Positions 28,437-36,962 of a stretch of 64,000 nucleotides of DNA are shown here, piece by piece (within the stretch, counting starts at the first letter, position 1; each line of letters begins with the position of its first letter). The DNA is from Dinghuibacter silviterrae (lineage in GTDB: Bacteria > Bacteroidota > Bacteroidia > Chitinophagales > Chitinophagaceae). The translations under genes and the position numbers were made by a program. The notes beneath the pieces are model-generated. The model saw only the letters and a program-made list of their open reading frames with translations. It did not search any database and was not told the DNA's origin. The stretch is taken from assembly GCF_004366355.1 (NCBI RefSeq), contig NZ_SODV01000002.1, positions 310,001 through 374,000 of the forward strand, in the 5' to 3' direction.

Positions 28437-29324
28437 ATGAACATAGACCGGTACATATTGGGAACAGCAGCGCTTGGCGGTGTATATGGACCGGTCGATC
28501 CAGGGACGTCCGTCCGGACCATCCTGCAAGCCCTGGAGAAAGGTATTCCGGCGGTCGATACGGCCCCGGCCTATGGAGATGCCGAAATTTTTCTGGGTAA
28601 GGCACTGAAAGAATGGAGCGGATCAAAACCCTCTGTAAGCACAAAAGTAGGAAGGCTCAGGTCGTATGCCAGCCATGAAGGCCTCTACGACTTTAGTTCG
28701 GAAACTATGGAAAGGAGCGTAGGCGAAAGCCTCACGCTCCTTGGCCTTCCGAAGCTGGATGTCTTGTTCCTCCACGATCCCTGGGCGATACCTCCGGGCG
28801 AGCTGGACATGGTGATCGACCAGATGCAGTTGTTCAGGCAAAAAGGATATACGGACCGGATCGGTGTGGGGGGAAATCCCCCTTCCACGCTCCGGCCATA
28901 CATCGACCGGCGCGTCTTTGACGTCGTCATGGAGTTCGGCAGGCTGACAGCTATTTGCCAGGACGCCCTGACCGACAGCATACCGAAATACGCATCCCTG
29001 GGTATCCAATCCTATATGGCAAGCCCGTTACAGTTAGGGCTATTGGGCAGACGGTTTGATGAATTCACCGTCGCGACACCGTCCTGGCTGGATCCTGTAT
29101 TCGTTCGACGGGCGACAGCCGTGCAGGCCGTGGCCTCCAGCTATGGGCTCACGCTTTCTTCCCTTGCACACCGGTATGTTTTTTTCGCCCCGGTCGATAT
29201 AAAAGTAGTCATCGGACCCTCCAAACCCGATGAGCTGGGGGAATCCATAAAGGATATCCTATCGGGCCCCTTACCCAAAGAAGTCATTGAACAGATACGG
29301 TTAATTTCAGAAAATGAATGTTAA
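28437..29324 (+). CDS. Aldo/keto reductase, D-threo-aldose (L-fucose) dehydrogenase-like
   Basis: A 295-residue AKR with the catalytic tetrad D41 and Y46 (VDTAPAYGDAE), K70 (STKVGR) and H113 (DVLFLHDPW). The N-terminal LGTAALGGVYGPVD followed by DTAPAYG matches the D-threo-aldose 1-dehydrogenase group, which oxidises L-fucose, D-arabinose or L-galactose to the lactone. It has no signal peptide. The stop is immediately followed by the start of the enolase-superfamily gene, so the two probably catalyse consecutive steps. Substrate assignment is an inference from family resemblance and context. Confidence 0.8.
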   Translation: MNIDRYILGTAALGGVYGPVDPGTSVRTILQALEKGIPAVDTAPAYGDAEIFLGKALKEWSGSKPSVSTKVGRLRSYASHEGLYDFSSETMERSVGESLTLLGLPKLDVLFLHDPWAIPPGELDMVIDQMQLFRQKGYTDRIGVGGNPPSTLRPYIDRRVFDVVMEFGRLTAICQDALTDSIPKYASLGIQSYMASPLQLGLLGRRFDEFTVATPSWLDPVFVRRATAVQAVASSYGLTLSSLAHRYVFFAPVDIKVVIGPSKPDELGESIKDILSGPLPKEVIEQIRLISENEC

Positions 29325-30518
29325 ATGAACCAGACCAGCTTTAACCTAGACCCGATCGGAGAAGAGATATTCAATATCGAAAAGATACACATCCGGATCC
29401 TTGAGGACGTACCCGCCGTTACGCCTTTCCAGGATTCATCCATGGGACCCTTCCGCACGTTCAATTTGTCCATACTGACTCTTGAAGACGAAGAGGGTAA
29501 TATCGGGGAAGGGCCGGTGATGGGGAGTTATGCGCACGTATTGCAGCAATGTATTTTCCCCCACCTGTTGCACAACCGTGGGGTGCGGTACAACACGCTC
29601 TACCCCCGGCTTTATTGGTCCATCCGCAATGAGGGCTTCCGGGGACCCGCCTCGTCGCTCCTCGGCCAGGTCGATCTGGCGTTGCACGACCTGGCGTGCC
29701 GCCGCCGGGGCATTTCCTTGCAGCGGTACCTGTACGGTACGCGCGATTTTGCAAAGGCGTATGGCAGCGGCGCGGGTACGAACTATTCTTATGCCGAGCT
29801 GGAAAAGGAAATGGGGTACTTCATGGATAAGGGGTTCTCCTGTGTAAAGATGAAAGTCGGCAAGCACTTCGGGAGTAACATCAAAGAGGACGTTGAACGG
29901 GTAAGGTTTGTGCGGAATCTTATCGGCAAAGACGTTCGCCTGGCGGTGGACGCCAACCAGATCTGGACGGTGCCGGAAGCCCTGGCGTTTCTGAGCAAGG
30001 TGGAAGACCAGGACATTGCGTGGTTCGAGGAGCCGGTTCATTCGGCCGCCCTTTCGGACATCGCCCGCCTGTCCGCAGTGTCACCGGTCAGCCTTTCCTT
30101 CGGAGAGTCCGAAAAATCCAGCAGGGTTTTTCCCGAGCTGGCAAAGGCGGGGGTGACCCATCTGCAGCCTTCGCCTACGCACCTCGCGGGTGTCCGTGAG
30201 TGGATGGAGGTCCGGGATCTCGCGGAAAAATCCGGGTTGACGTTTAGTTCCGGCGGCTATTCCCTGTATACCGCGGCGTTGGTTGCAACCGCCTCGGAAG
30301 AGGCCATGGTGGAATACCTGTATCCCCTGATGAACGGCCTATGTGAATACTTCTCGGAATATCCTATTTTGGAAAAAGGGCGTTTTGTCTTACCTGATAG
30401 TACGGGTATTCCCATTAGGATTGACTGGGACCGCCTGCAACGGAAGAATAAAATCCTGACACACAAAACCTGGACCGTGTCCGAAGTCGGCCGGTATACT
30501 CCTCTTGTCGTGTCTTAA
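29325..30518 (+). CDS. Enolase-superfamily (mandelate racemase/muconate lactonizing) protein, possible sugar-acid dehydratase
   Basis: A 397-residue protein with a capping N-domain and a barrel carrying K175-x-K177 (VKMKVGK), metal ligands D209 (VDANQIW), E235 (WFEEPV) and E261 (FGESE). The KxK and DANQ.W strings are like L-fuconate/rhamnonate dehydratases. However, the Asp usually found after the third ligand is Ser in LQPSPTHLAGV, and the conserved His near 309 is replaced by Ser in FSSGGYSL, so the His-Asp dyad is missing. It could still work through the Lys pair. It sits directly behind the aldose dehydrogenase-like gene, consistent with dehydration of an aldonic acid. Confidence 0.8.
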   Translation: MNQTSFNLDPIGEEIFNIEKIHIRILEDVPAVTPFQDSSMGPFRTFNLSILTLEDEEGNIGEGPVMGSYAHVLQQCIFPHLLHNRGVRYNTLYPRLYWSIRNEGFRGPASSLLGQVDLALHDLACRRRGISLQRYLYGTRDFAKAYGSGAGTNYSYAELEKEMGYFMDKGFSCVKMKVGKHFGSNIKEDVERVRFVRNLIGKDVRLAVDANQIWTVPEALAFLSKVEDQDIAWFEEPVHSAALSDIARLSAVSPVSLSFGESEKSSRVFPELAKAGVTHLQPSPTHLAGVREWMEVRDLAEKSGLTFSSGGYSLYTAALVATASEEAMVEYLYPLMNGLCEYFSEYPILEKGRFVLPDSTGIPIRIDWDRLQRKNKILTHKTWTVSEVGRYTPLVVS

Positions 30519-30531
30519 ATGTGGTGATGGA

Positions 30532-32091
30532 ATGAACGTATCGCTTGCTATAGGAGATTATGCCGTTTTGTTTCTATACCTGGCCGGCCTGCTTTTTGTC
30601 GGTTTCTTCCTGGATAGGAAAATGGGGAAGGGGAGCGACCTTTTTCTCGGTGGCCGGTCCTTGAAGTGGTGGCAGATCGGATTTTCCATGTTTAGCGCCA
30701 ATGCCGGACCGACCATGCTGATCGGTTTTGCCGGCATCGGCTTTTCAGAAGGGATGGTGGGGAGCAATTTCGAATGGCTGGCCTGGATCTTTATCCTGCT
30801 GCTCGCGGTTGTTTTCATACCGCTTTACCGGTCCACCGGTATTTCCACGATGCCCCAGTTCCTTATGGTCCGCTATGGGAATAAAGCCTACAAGTTCCTC
30901 ACTTTCTATAGCCTGGTCTCCATACTTGTCGTATGGCTCGCCAGTGCGTTGTACGCCGGCGGCCTGTTGATTTCGCAGATGTTCGGCTGGGGGTTGATCC
31001 GGTCTATGGTCAGCGTCGCCATCGTCGCCACCAGCTTTACCACCCTGGGTGGCCTGAAGGCCGTGATGCGGACCGGCATTTTCCAATCCTCCGTCATCCT
31101 GTTGTCCTCCGGCTTGTTGTTGTTCTTTGCCCTCCGGAAGGCAGGCGGTATTCACCAGGCGATATCTGTGATTCCCCATCATTACCTGCAGCTCCTCCGG
31201 CCGGCGTCGTCGCCTTCGTATTCCTGGATTTCGGTCCTGGTGGGTTATCCCGTGGTCGCCATTTATTATTGGTGCGCAGACCAGACGATTGTCCAAAAGG
31301 TGCTGGCCGGTAAAAACGTACGCGAAGGACAATATGGGGCGCTCTTCCTCGCAGGACTGAAGATCCTGATGCCCTGCCTGTTTGTATTTCCGGGTATCCT
31401 GTGCTTCCTGCTGTTCAGGGACCAGGCGACCCCCGATACCGCCTACATGGTGCTGGTCAAGCACCTGATGCCGACCGGTTTGCTCGGACTGAGCATGGCC
31501 GCGCTGATCGCCGCGCTGATCGATACGGTGTCTTCGGGCTTGAATTCATTTAGCACTGTATTCACCCTGGACGTTGTCGGAAGGCTCCGGACGATGGATG
31601 AGCGTCAGAGCCGGCTGGCCGGCCGGGTGATTACGGTGATCGCTGCTGTACTGGCGCTTTTGATCGCCGTCCTGTTTTCCTACTCCGGGAAGGGGTTTTT
31701 CGAACTGACCCAGGGTCTCGTGTCCATCCTGGCGCCCCCCCTGTCTGTTGTTTTCCTGGCCGGCGCCCTTTGGAAAAAAGCGAACCATATCGCCGCGGAA
31801 TGGGTTTTGTACGGGGGCGGTCTTGTCTGCCTGGTTATTGGAGCCTGTTACGTTCTTAATTACCCGGGCCCGCATTTCTGGCCGGGTTTCCTCATGCTTT
31901 CTTTTTACCTTTTTGTGGGTCTTTTAGCGGCGATGATCGTTATTTCCCTGGCGACGACACCCCGGATAGGTTCGGTTCTACCCTCCCTGTCCGACACATA
32001 CGCCCGTTACGCCGTTCGATCCCAAAGGGTTTGGGTGGCATGGGGCTTATTGGGAATTATCATGATCTTTATATATGCGTTTTTCGAGTAA
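30532..32091 (+). CDS. Sodium:solute symporter (SSS family), sugar-type
   Basis: About 519 residues from ATG 30532, with a GGTGATGGA purine-rich leader; an in-frame TTG at 30505 would overlap the previous gene. The protein has about 13-14 membrane helices and SSS signatures (LGGRSLKWWQIGFSMFSANAGP near residue 40, GYPVVAIYYWCADQTIVQKVLAGKN near 240). These are typical of SGLT/SSS sugar transporters, which import hexoses or deoxyhexoses across the inner membrane with sodium. It is the inner-membrane step of the SusCD operon and overlaps the mutarotase gene by 17 nt. Confidence 0.92.
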   Translation: MNVSLAIGDYAVLFLYLAGLLFVGFFLDRKMGKGSDLFLGGRSLKWWQIGFSMFSANAGPTMLIGFAGIGFSEGMVGSNFEWLAWIFILLLAVVFIPLYRSTGISTMPQFLMVRYGNKAYKFLTFYSLVSILVVWLASALYAGGLLISQMFGWGLIRSMVSVAIVATSFTTLGGLKAVMRTGIFQSSVILLSSGLLLFFALRKAGGIHQAISVIPHHYLQLLRPASSPSYSWISVLVGYPVVAIYYWCADQTIVQKVLAGKNVREGQYGALFLAGLKILMPCLFVFPGILCFLLFRDQATPDTAYMVLVKHLMPTGLLGLSMAALIAALIDTVSSGLNSFSTVFTLDVVGRLRTMDERQSRLAGRVITVIAAVLALLIAVLFSYSGKGFFELTQGLVSILAPPLSVVFLAGALWKKANHIAAEWVLYGGGLVCLVIGACYVLNYPGPHFWPGFLMLSFYLFVGLLAAMIVISLATTPRIGSVLPSLSDTYARYAVRSQRVWVAWGLLGIIMIFIYAFFE

Positions 32092-32530
32092 ATACCTGGC
32101 CATCCTGTTGCTGTTCGCCTCGTGCCGGCATCCGGTATCCACCGCCACCCGGGACGTGGTGATGGTGGTCAATCTCGTGGACGACTCCACGAAGGTCAGC
32201 CAATACCTGGCGTATCACCAAAAGGTTTGGCCGGAGGTGGAAGCCGGGTTCCGGAAAGCGGGGTACAAAGACATCCGCCTGTACCGGTATAACCGGACGC
32301 TAGTGATGATCGTTACCGTGCCTGCGAACGCCGATCTTGGCGAAATGGGACGGGTGGCCGAATCGTATGATCCTAAATGCAGGGAATGGAACCGGATGAT
32401 GGATGCTTTCCAGGTCGGGGTGCCTGGGACGGCGCCGGGGCAGAAGTGGGCCCAGGCAGACCTCTTTTACCGGTTCACGGGAGATACTACTCGTATTGCT
32501 TTACAAAATCCCGCGGAGACAACCCCTTGA
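32075..32530 (+). CDS. L-rhamnose/L-fucose mutarotase-like lipoprotein
   Basis: A 151-residue protein. The mature part (~25-130) is a dimeric alpha/beta-barrel mutarotase of the RhaM type: YLAYHQKVWPEVEAGFRKAG, IRLYRYNRTLVMIV and YDPKCREWNRMMDAFQ. The His in YHQKVWPEV corresponds to the family catalytic region. Unlike cytosolic RhaM it has an N-terminal lipobox (ILLLFASC), so it should be an exported lipoprotein. It would equilibrate anomers before the symporter. It closes the SusCD operon and overlaps the convergent AraC gene by 44 nt. Confidence 0.82.
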   Translation: MRFSSKYLAILLLFASCRHPVSTATRDVVMVVNLVDDSTKVSQYLAYHQKVWPEVEAGFRKAGYKDIRLYRYNRTLVMIVTVPANADLGEMGRVAESYDPKCREWNRMMDAFQVGVPGTAPGQKWAQADLFYRFTGDTTRIALQNPAETTP

Positions 32531-33344
32531 CCTCCCGGAAATGTTTGTTGAAGTTGGAGATATTATTGTAACCGCTTTGGTAACAGGCTTCTGTTACATT
32601 GTGTTTCCCTTCGAGCAGGAGCTTTGCAGCGTGACCAATCCGGAGCTCTTTGAGGAAGTCGGTAAGCGTCCGGTTGGTCTTTCGCTTGAATAGACGGCAA
32701 AAGGCCGCGGTCGACATGGGGATGAGATCGGCGATTTCCTGCAAGCTGATCTCTTCCTTGAAATGGGCAAAAATATAATCGAAGACGATGTTGATCCTTT
32801 TGGATTCTGCCGACGTCTCGATCGCATTATAATAGGGGGAAGAAAGCACCCGGTAAGTGGAGGATCGCGCCAGGATGTCCAATAGCCGGATCATCAATGA
32901 AACCCTTGCCAGCCCGGATTCGAACAGCATTTGTTGGATGATCATCTTGGCATGCTGCAACGTGTCTCCTGTAAACAGGAGGCCTTTGGCCGCCTTGTCG
33001 AAAAGCTCGTTCAATCCTTTTGCTTCCGGTTTGTCGAGCAGTTCCTTGCCCATGAAGTCAGGGAAAAAGTGTATGATGGCCGCGTGCGGCTGCAGGGTCG
33101 GATCGACTGTTTTATAGTACTGCCAGCAATGGGGAAGATAACTGCCCATCAATACCAGTTCGGTACCCTCGAAGTCTTCGATATGGTCCCCGATAAATCG
33201 TTTGCCGCTGCAATTTTCGATGAGCGCGATTTCGAAATTGACATGCGATTTCAGGGAGGTATATTTCTTGATCTCCAGCAGTTCCGACCGGATCGTAAAC
33301 GATTGATCCGGATGGAACGTGAAATTCTCGTAGATATACTGCAT
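32487..33344 (-). CDS. AraC-family transcriptional regulator 2
   Basis: The 285-residue protein has an N-terminal ligand-binding domain (HVNFEIALIENCSGKRFIGD, VLMGSYLPHCW) and a C-terminal AraC helix-turn-helix pair (ISLQEIADLIPMSTAAFCRLFKRK, then VTEACYQSGYNNISNFNKHFREVKGLSPRDF). It is convergent with the mutarotase gene and divergent from the GntR gene, with only 47 bp between the two starts. It probably regulates the SusCD operon in response to a sugar. It is paralogous in design to the AraC regulator at 16480. Confidence 0.93.
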   Translation of the reverse strand: MQYIYENFTFHPDQSFTIRSELLEIKKYTSLKSHVNFEIALIENCSGKRFIGDHIEDFEGTELVLMGSYLPHCWQYYKTVDPTLQPHAAIIHFFPDFMGKELLDKPEAKGLNELFDKAAKGLLFTGDTLQHAKMIIQQMLFESGLARVSLMIRLLDILARSSTYRVLSSPYYNAIETSAESKRINIVFDYIFAHFKEEISLQEIADLIPMSTAAFCRLFKRKTNRTLTDFLKELRIGHAAKLLLEGKHNVTEACYQSGYNNISNFNKHFREVKGLSPRDFVKQYE

Positions 33345-33391
33345 GTTAGTCTCGGTTACGATATAAAGTTAATCGTTTTTTAAGTTCAAAT

Positions 33392-34132
33392 ATGAAGCTT
33401 GTCATCAATCATCAAAGCAAGATCCCGCTGCACGTACAGGTGGAGGAGTTGCTCAGGAAACTGATCGCGTCGCCGGAATTCAAGAACGGTAATTTCCTGC
33501 CGAAAGAGGTCGAGCTTGCCAACCGGTTGGGTGTTTCCAGGAGCACGATCCGGCAGGCTGCCGGCAAGCTTGAAAACGAGGGCCTCCTGGCCAGGAAAAG
33601 AGGTCTCGGCACCACTGTCGCCCAACCGGCCTTATCGACGGGGCTCGACCACTGGTACAGCTTTGCCGAAGAAATGCTTCAACACGGCGTGGCTGTGGCC
33701 AATTTAGACATGAAAGCAGAGAAGGTGAAGGCGGACGAAAAGGTGGCCCGTTTTTTCAACGTGCCGCTCCACCGGAATGTGGTGAAACTGACCCGTCTCC
33801 GGGGAACCGAAGGGGAGCCGTTCGTGTATTTCGAAAGCTATTTCCATCCGCGGATCGGGATGACGGGCAAAGAAGATTTTACCGGTCCGTTATACCGTAT
33901 GATGGAAGACGCTTTCGGGGTCGTCGTCGTCCGGTCGAACGAGCATATCAGCGCCCGCCTGGCGGGGCCGATGGCCAAAAGGTTGAAGATCGATCCCCGG
34001 GCGGTCATTCTTTTAAGGGAACGGTTTGTCTACGATTCCGGGGACCGGCCCATCGAATATAATATCGGTTACTACCGGGCAGACAGGTTTACCTACGCGA
34101 TCACTATCCCCTTCTCCTCAAAAAACCGATAA
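33392..34132 (+). CDS. GntR-family regulator with UTRA domain (HutC type)
   Basis: The 246-residue protein has an N-terminal winged helix-turn-helix (PLHVQVEELLRKLI, LPKEVELANRLGVSRSTIRQAAGKLENEGLL) and a C-terminal UTRA ligand domain (VVKLTRLRGTEGEPFVYFESYF to RPIEYNIGYYRADRFTYAI). HutC-type regulators are usually repressors released by a sugar phosphate or related small molecule. It shares a 47-bp divergent promoter region with the AraC regulator and overlaps the convergent MscS gene by 40 nt. The palindrome with a TACGTA core before susC is a plausible target. Confidence 0.93.
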   Translation: MKLVINHQSKIPLHVQVEELLRKLIASPEFKNGNFLPKEVELANRLGVSRSTIRQAAGKLENEGLLARKRGLGTTVAQPALSTGLDHWYSFAEEMLQHGVAVANLDMKAEKVKADEKVARFFNVPLHRNVVKLTRLRGTEGEPFVYFESYFHPRIGMTGKEDFTGPLYRMMEDAFGVVVVRSNEHISARLAGPMAKRLKIDPRAVILLRERFVYDSGDRPIEYNIGYYRADRFTYAITIPFSSKNR

Positions 34133-36540
34133 ATAGCAGTCTTCACTTCCGCCGCCGTAGCCCCTTCTTTATTGAAGTCGACGATCCAGAAGAAAATCCT
34201 CAGCTCGACGGTCTTTGTATTCACGGCATTCAGGGAAACCTCGGGCGCTCTTTGCTGGAGCACGTTGTGGTTTTCCTGTATCAGTTTCCGGATGCCGTCG
34301 AGGTCGATGGCGTCGGCGTTCTCGGGTTTGTCCATCGTGAATGACAGGGCTACCCGGGCGTGGTTGTTGCTGAGGGTCCAGTTCACGATGTTGTGGGAGA
34401 GGACATCTCCGGTGGGGATGATGACTTCGGCCCCGTCTTCGGTCAGGAGGGTGATGGCCCGGATGCCGATTTCCTTGACCCGTCCGCGTTTGTCGCCGAT
34501 GTCGACGGTGTCGCCTATGCGCAGCGGGCGGTCGAAGATGAGGATGATCCCGGATACGAAGTTGTTGACGATGTTTTGCAGGCCCAGGCCGACACCGACG
34601 CCGAGGGCGCCGAGTATGACGGTGATCCTGTCTACGGCGAGGCCGGAGGCGGCGACCGCCAGCAAGAAACCGACGATGAGGAGAATGAGCCTGGTCACCA
34701 TCAAACGGGAACGTTGTCCCTTGTCATCGAATGCCGCGTCATCGCCTGTATCGCCAAAGAAGTAGGATATGTATTTCTGGAGGAAGTTGGCGGCCCAGAT
34801 AATACCCATAAACAGCAGGATGCCGCCGATGGAAAAATTGAAATTGCCGACTTTTCTTACTTTGGTAAAGAACTCTACGAGCACATCATTAAGGGCGTCG
34901 AAGAGGTTCAGGTTGATGGTAAATACAATCAGCCAGATAATTACGGCGACAATCATGGAAAAGCGGCGTACCGATTTCGATACGGAGGAAACTTCGAAGG
35001 CTTCGGGGTATCGTTTCCGGAGGCGGCTTGTCTGGACCTGCAACAGGAATGATTCTACCACCACCTGTGTGAAAATGGTCAGGCTGACGATTTGGGCGAA
35101 GGCATAAGCGGCGGTGTAACCGAATATCTGGGACAGGGTCACCCGGCTGGTCAGGTTGCAGATGACGGCGAGTAGGTTCAGCAGTAAATACAGACCGACG
35201 GCAAACGTGGTCCACTTGCCGAATGTCTTTTTCAGGTGTGTGATATAGTATACCCCCAGCAGGAGGGCGGCCGAGTTGATCAGCAGGGTGGCCCATCGCT
35301 GTATCTGGGTAGAAGGCAGGAGGATGCGTGTGACAGGGAGCAGCAGGAAGAGCACCACGAAGATCACCCAGCCGAATAAGGTTTGGGCGGGGACCTTTTT
35401 TTTGCGGAGCATAAAGGTCACGACGATCATGCTTAGCAACTGGACGGATTCGATATAGATCGCCGGAGCATGCATGTCGTAAAAGGGCGCGAGGCTGAGC
35501 ATGAAGATCAACGTGGCGCCCACGGGTATCGGACCCAGGTTGGAAAGACCGAGCTTGCCCACCACATCCAGTTTGTGGAGCCGTTTGAGCGTCCTGAAAT
35601 TACCGGCCACCCAGAGAAAGAAGACGAGGCCCATGATCAACAGCCAGGACCGGTTGCTCCGGGTATTCGTGAAATAAAACTTGGTCATGGCTCGTTCTTC
35701 ACCGATCGACTCCTTATAGTCGTCGGCCGAGAGCCTTTGCCGCCGGGTGCCTTCCTCCCATAAAAAGGGTTGCTCTTTGGCAAAGGCCCGTGTGCCGACA
35801 GCCTTCAATTCCAGATCAACCTTCGCAATGAGTTCGCCGATCAACATGGAGTGGGCGGATGCCTGCGACTTTAGTGTATTGATGATCCTGCCGTCTTCCG
35901 TCACCAGACTGTCGATCTCCCGCCATTTTTCTTTTAGGAGTTGTAGTTGGGGTTGAAACGCATTTCTTAATGAAGAATCCCTGAATATCGCCCGCATCAA
36001 CGTGTCTTTCCGGAGGTCGCTGATGTTGTTCCGTACCTCTTCGAGGGTGGAGTCGCATTGGTCGAGGTAGTCGGAATAGTCATCTGTATTCTTGTCCAGG
36101 ACATCGAGCAGCGTATTGATCATCTGAAGGTTCCGCACGTTGAACGTGCGGTCGTTCTGGGACATCCTTGTGTTGACGACCTCCAGGGCGGAGTCGTCCA
36201 GGTCAAGGCTTTTGCCGATGGAGGGCAGCCTGTCGAAAGAACTGATGTCGCTGGGTATATCGGTCATAGTCTGATAGACGTTACCAAGCGCCCGCGCATA
36301 GTCTCCGGTGGTGGGGACTTTTATATCGGAAAAAAAAGTAGAATCGAACTTCCTTCTCTCCCGGCGGATGGTGTCCCGGAAGTATTCCAGCCTCTTTTTT
36401 TCGGTTTTGGCGGGCTTTCCGGGGGTCTGATGCGCCAGATGACCCGCTGTATCCGGGACAGGGTGGTGACTCGTGTCCTGGGCCTGAATCATCCAGGTGT
36501 AGCAAAGCAGACAGGCGAGGAGGGCGAAGTGTTTGGCCAT
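34093..36540 (-). CDS. Large MscS-family mechanosensitive channel
   Basis: An 815-residue protein with a signal peptide (FALLACLLCYTWMIQAQ), an extended periplasmic helical domain to about residue 290, then several membrane helices. The MscS core lies at about 620-800: AVDRITVILGALGVGVGLGLQNIVNNFVSG pore helix region, DRPLRIGDTVDIG, VKEIGIRAITLLTEDG and IIPTGDVLSHNIVNW. It acts in the inner membrane as a tension-gated release valve under osmotic downshock. The N-terminal extension is like MscK-type proteins. It is on the same strand as, and 29 nt downstream of, the BlaI-type gene and may be co-transcribed with it. Confidence 0.92.
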   Translation of the reverse strand: MAKHFALLACLLCYTWMIQAQDTSHHPVPDTAGHLAHQTPGKPAKTEKKRLEYFRDTIRRERRKFDSTFFSDIKVPTTGDYARALGNVYQTMTDIPSDISSFDRLPSIGKSLDLDDSALEVVNTRMSQNDRTFNVRNLQMINTLLDVLDKNTDDYSDYLDQCDSTLEEVRNNISDLRKDTLMRAIFRDSSLRNAFQPQLQLLKEKWREIDSLVTEDGRIINTLKSQASAHSMLIGELIAKVDLELKAVGTRAFAKEQPFLWEEGTRRQRLSADDYKESIGEERAMTKFYFTNTRSNRSWLLIMGLVFFLWVAGNFRTLKRLHKLDVVGKLGLSNLGPIPVGATLIFMLSLAPFYDMHAPAIYIESVQLLSMIVVTFMLRKKKVPAQTLFGWVIFVVLFLLLPVTRILLPSTQIQRWATLLINSAALLLGVYYITHLKKTFGKWTTFAVGLYLLLNLLAVICNLTSRVTLSQIFGYTAAYAFAQIVSLTIFTQVVVESFLLQVQTSRLRKRYPEAFEVSSVSKSVRRFSMIVAVIIWLIVFTINLNLFDALNDVLVEFFTKVRKVGNFNFSIGGILLFMGIIWAANFLQKYISYFFGDTGDDAAFDDKGQRSRLMVTRLILLIVGFLLAVAASGLAVDRITVILGALGVGVGLGLQNIVNNFVSGIILIFDRPLRIGDTVDIGDKRGRVKEIGIRAITLLTEDGAEVIIPTGDVLSHNIVNWTLSNNHARVALSFTMDKPENADAIDLDGIRKLIQENHNVLQQRAPEVSLNAVNTKTVELRIFFWIVDFNKEGATAAEVKTAIYRFFEEKGIVIA

Positions 36541-36569
36541 GCTGCGAAGCTATTAAAAAAATCTTTATT

Positions 36570-36956
36570 TCAATTTCCCCTTCCTGTTCGGGGTGATTCA
36601 TATTTTTTGATCATTTCTTTTATTTCCCGAAGCTCCTGCGGGGACGTGTTTCCGTTGCCGAGCAGTTGCTGCACCAGTTTGCTGGCCGAACCTTTATAGG
36701 TCGTGTCCACAAATATATCCAGCAGGCGGGCCTTGATTTTTTGTTCATCCACCGTGGCGCTGTAGATGTGTTTCATCTGGCTTTCATCGCGGCTGAGCAT
36801 ACCCTTATCCGCCATGAGCTGCATTTGTTTGAGGGTGGTCGTGTAGTTCACTTCTCTTTGCTTCACCAATTCGCTATTGACTGCGCGGACAGTGGAGGGG
36901 CCTTTGTCCCACAGGACTTGTAGTATTTCCAACTCGGATTTGGAGGGTACATGCAT
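36570..36956 (-). CDS. BlaI/MecI-family transcriptional repressor without BlaR partner
   Basis: A 128-residue winged-helix repressor: SKSELEILQVLWDKGPSTVRAV, then VNYTTTLKQMQLMADKGML (recognition helix) and a C-terminal dimerisation helix (KLVQQLLGNGNTSPQELREI). BlaI proteins are normally next to a BlaR/M56 sensor protease that cleaves them. None is present here; instead the gene follows a secreted M1 aminopeptidase by 6 nt. Either the sensor is elsewhere or this repressor responds to something else, such as a metal or redox signal. Regulation of its own operon is likely but unproven. Confidence 0.92.
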   Translation of the reverse strand: MHVPSKSELEILQVLWDKGPSTVRAVNSELVKQREVNYTTTLKQMQLMADKGMLSRDESQMKHIYSATVDEQKIKARLLDIFVDTTYKGSASKLVQQLLGNGNTSPQELREIKEMIKKYESPRTGRGN

Positions 36957-36962
36957 CTTTAC

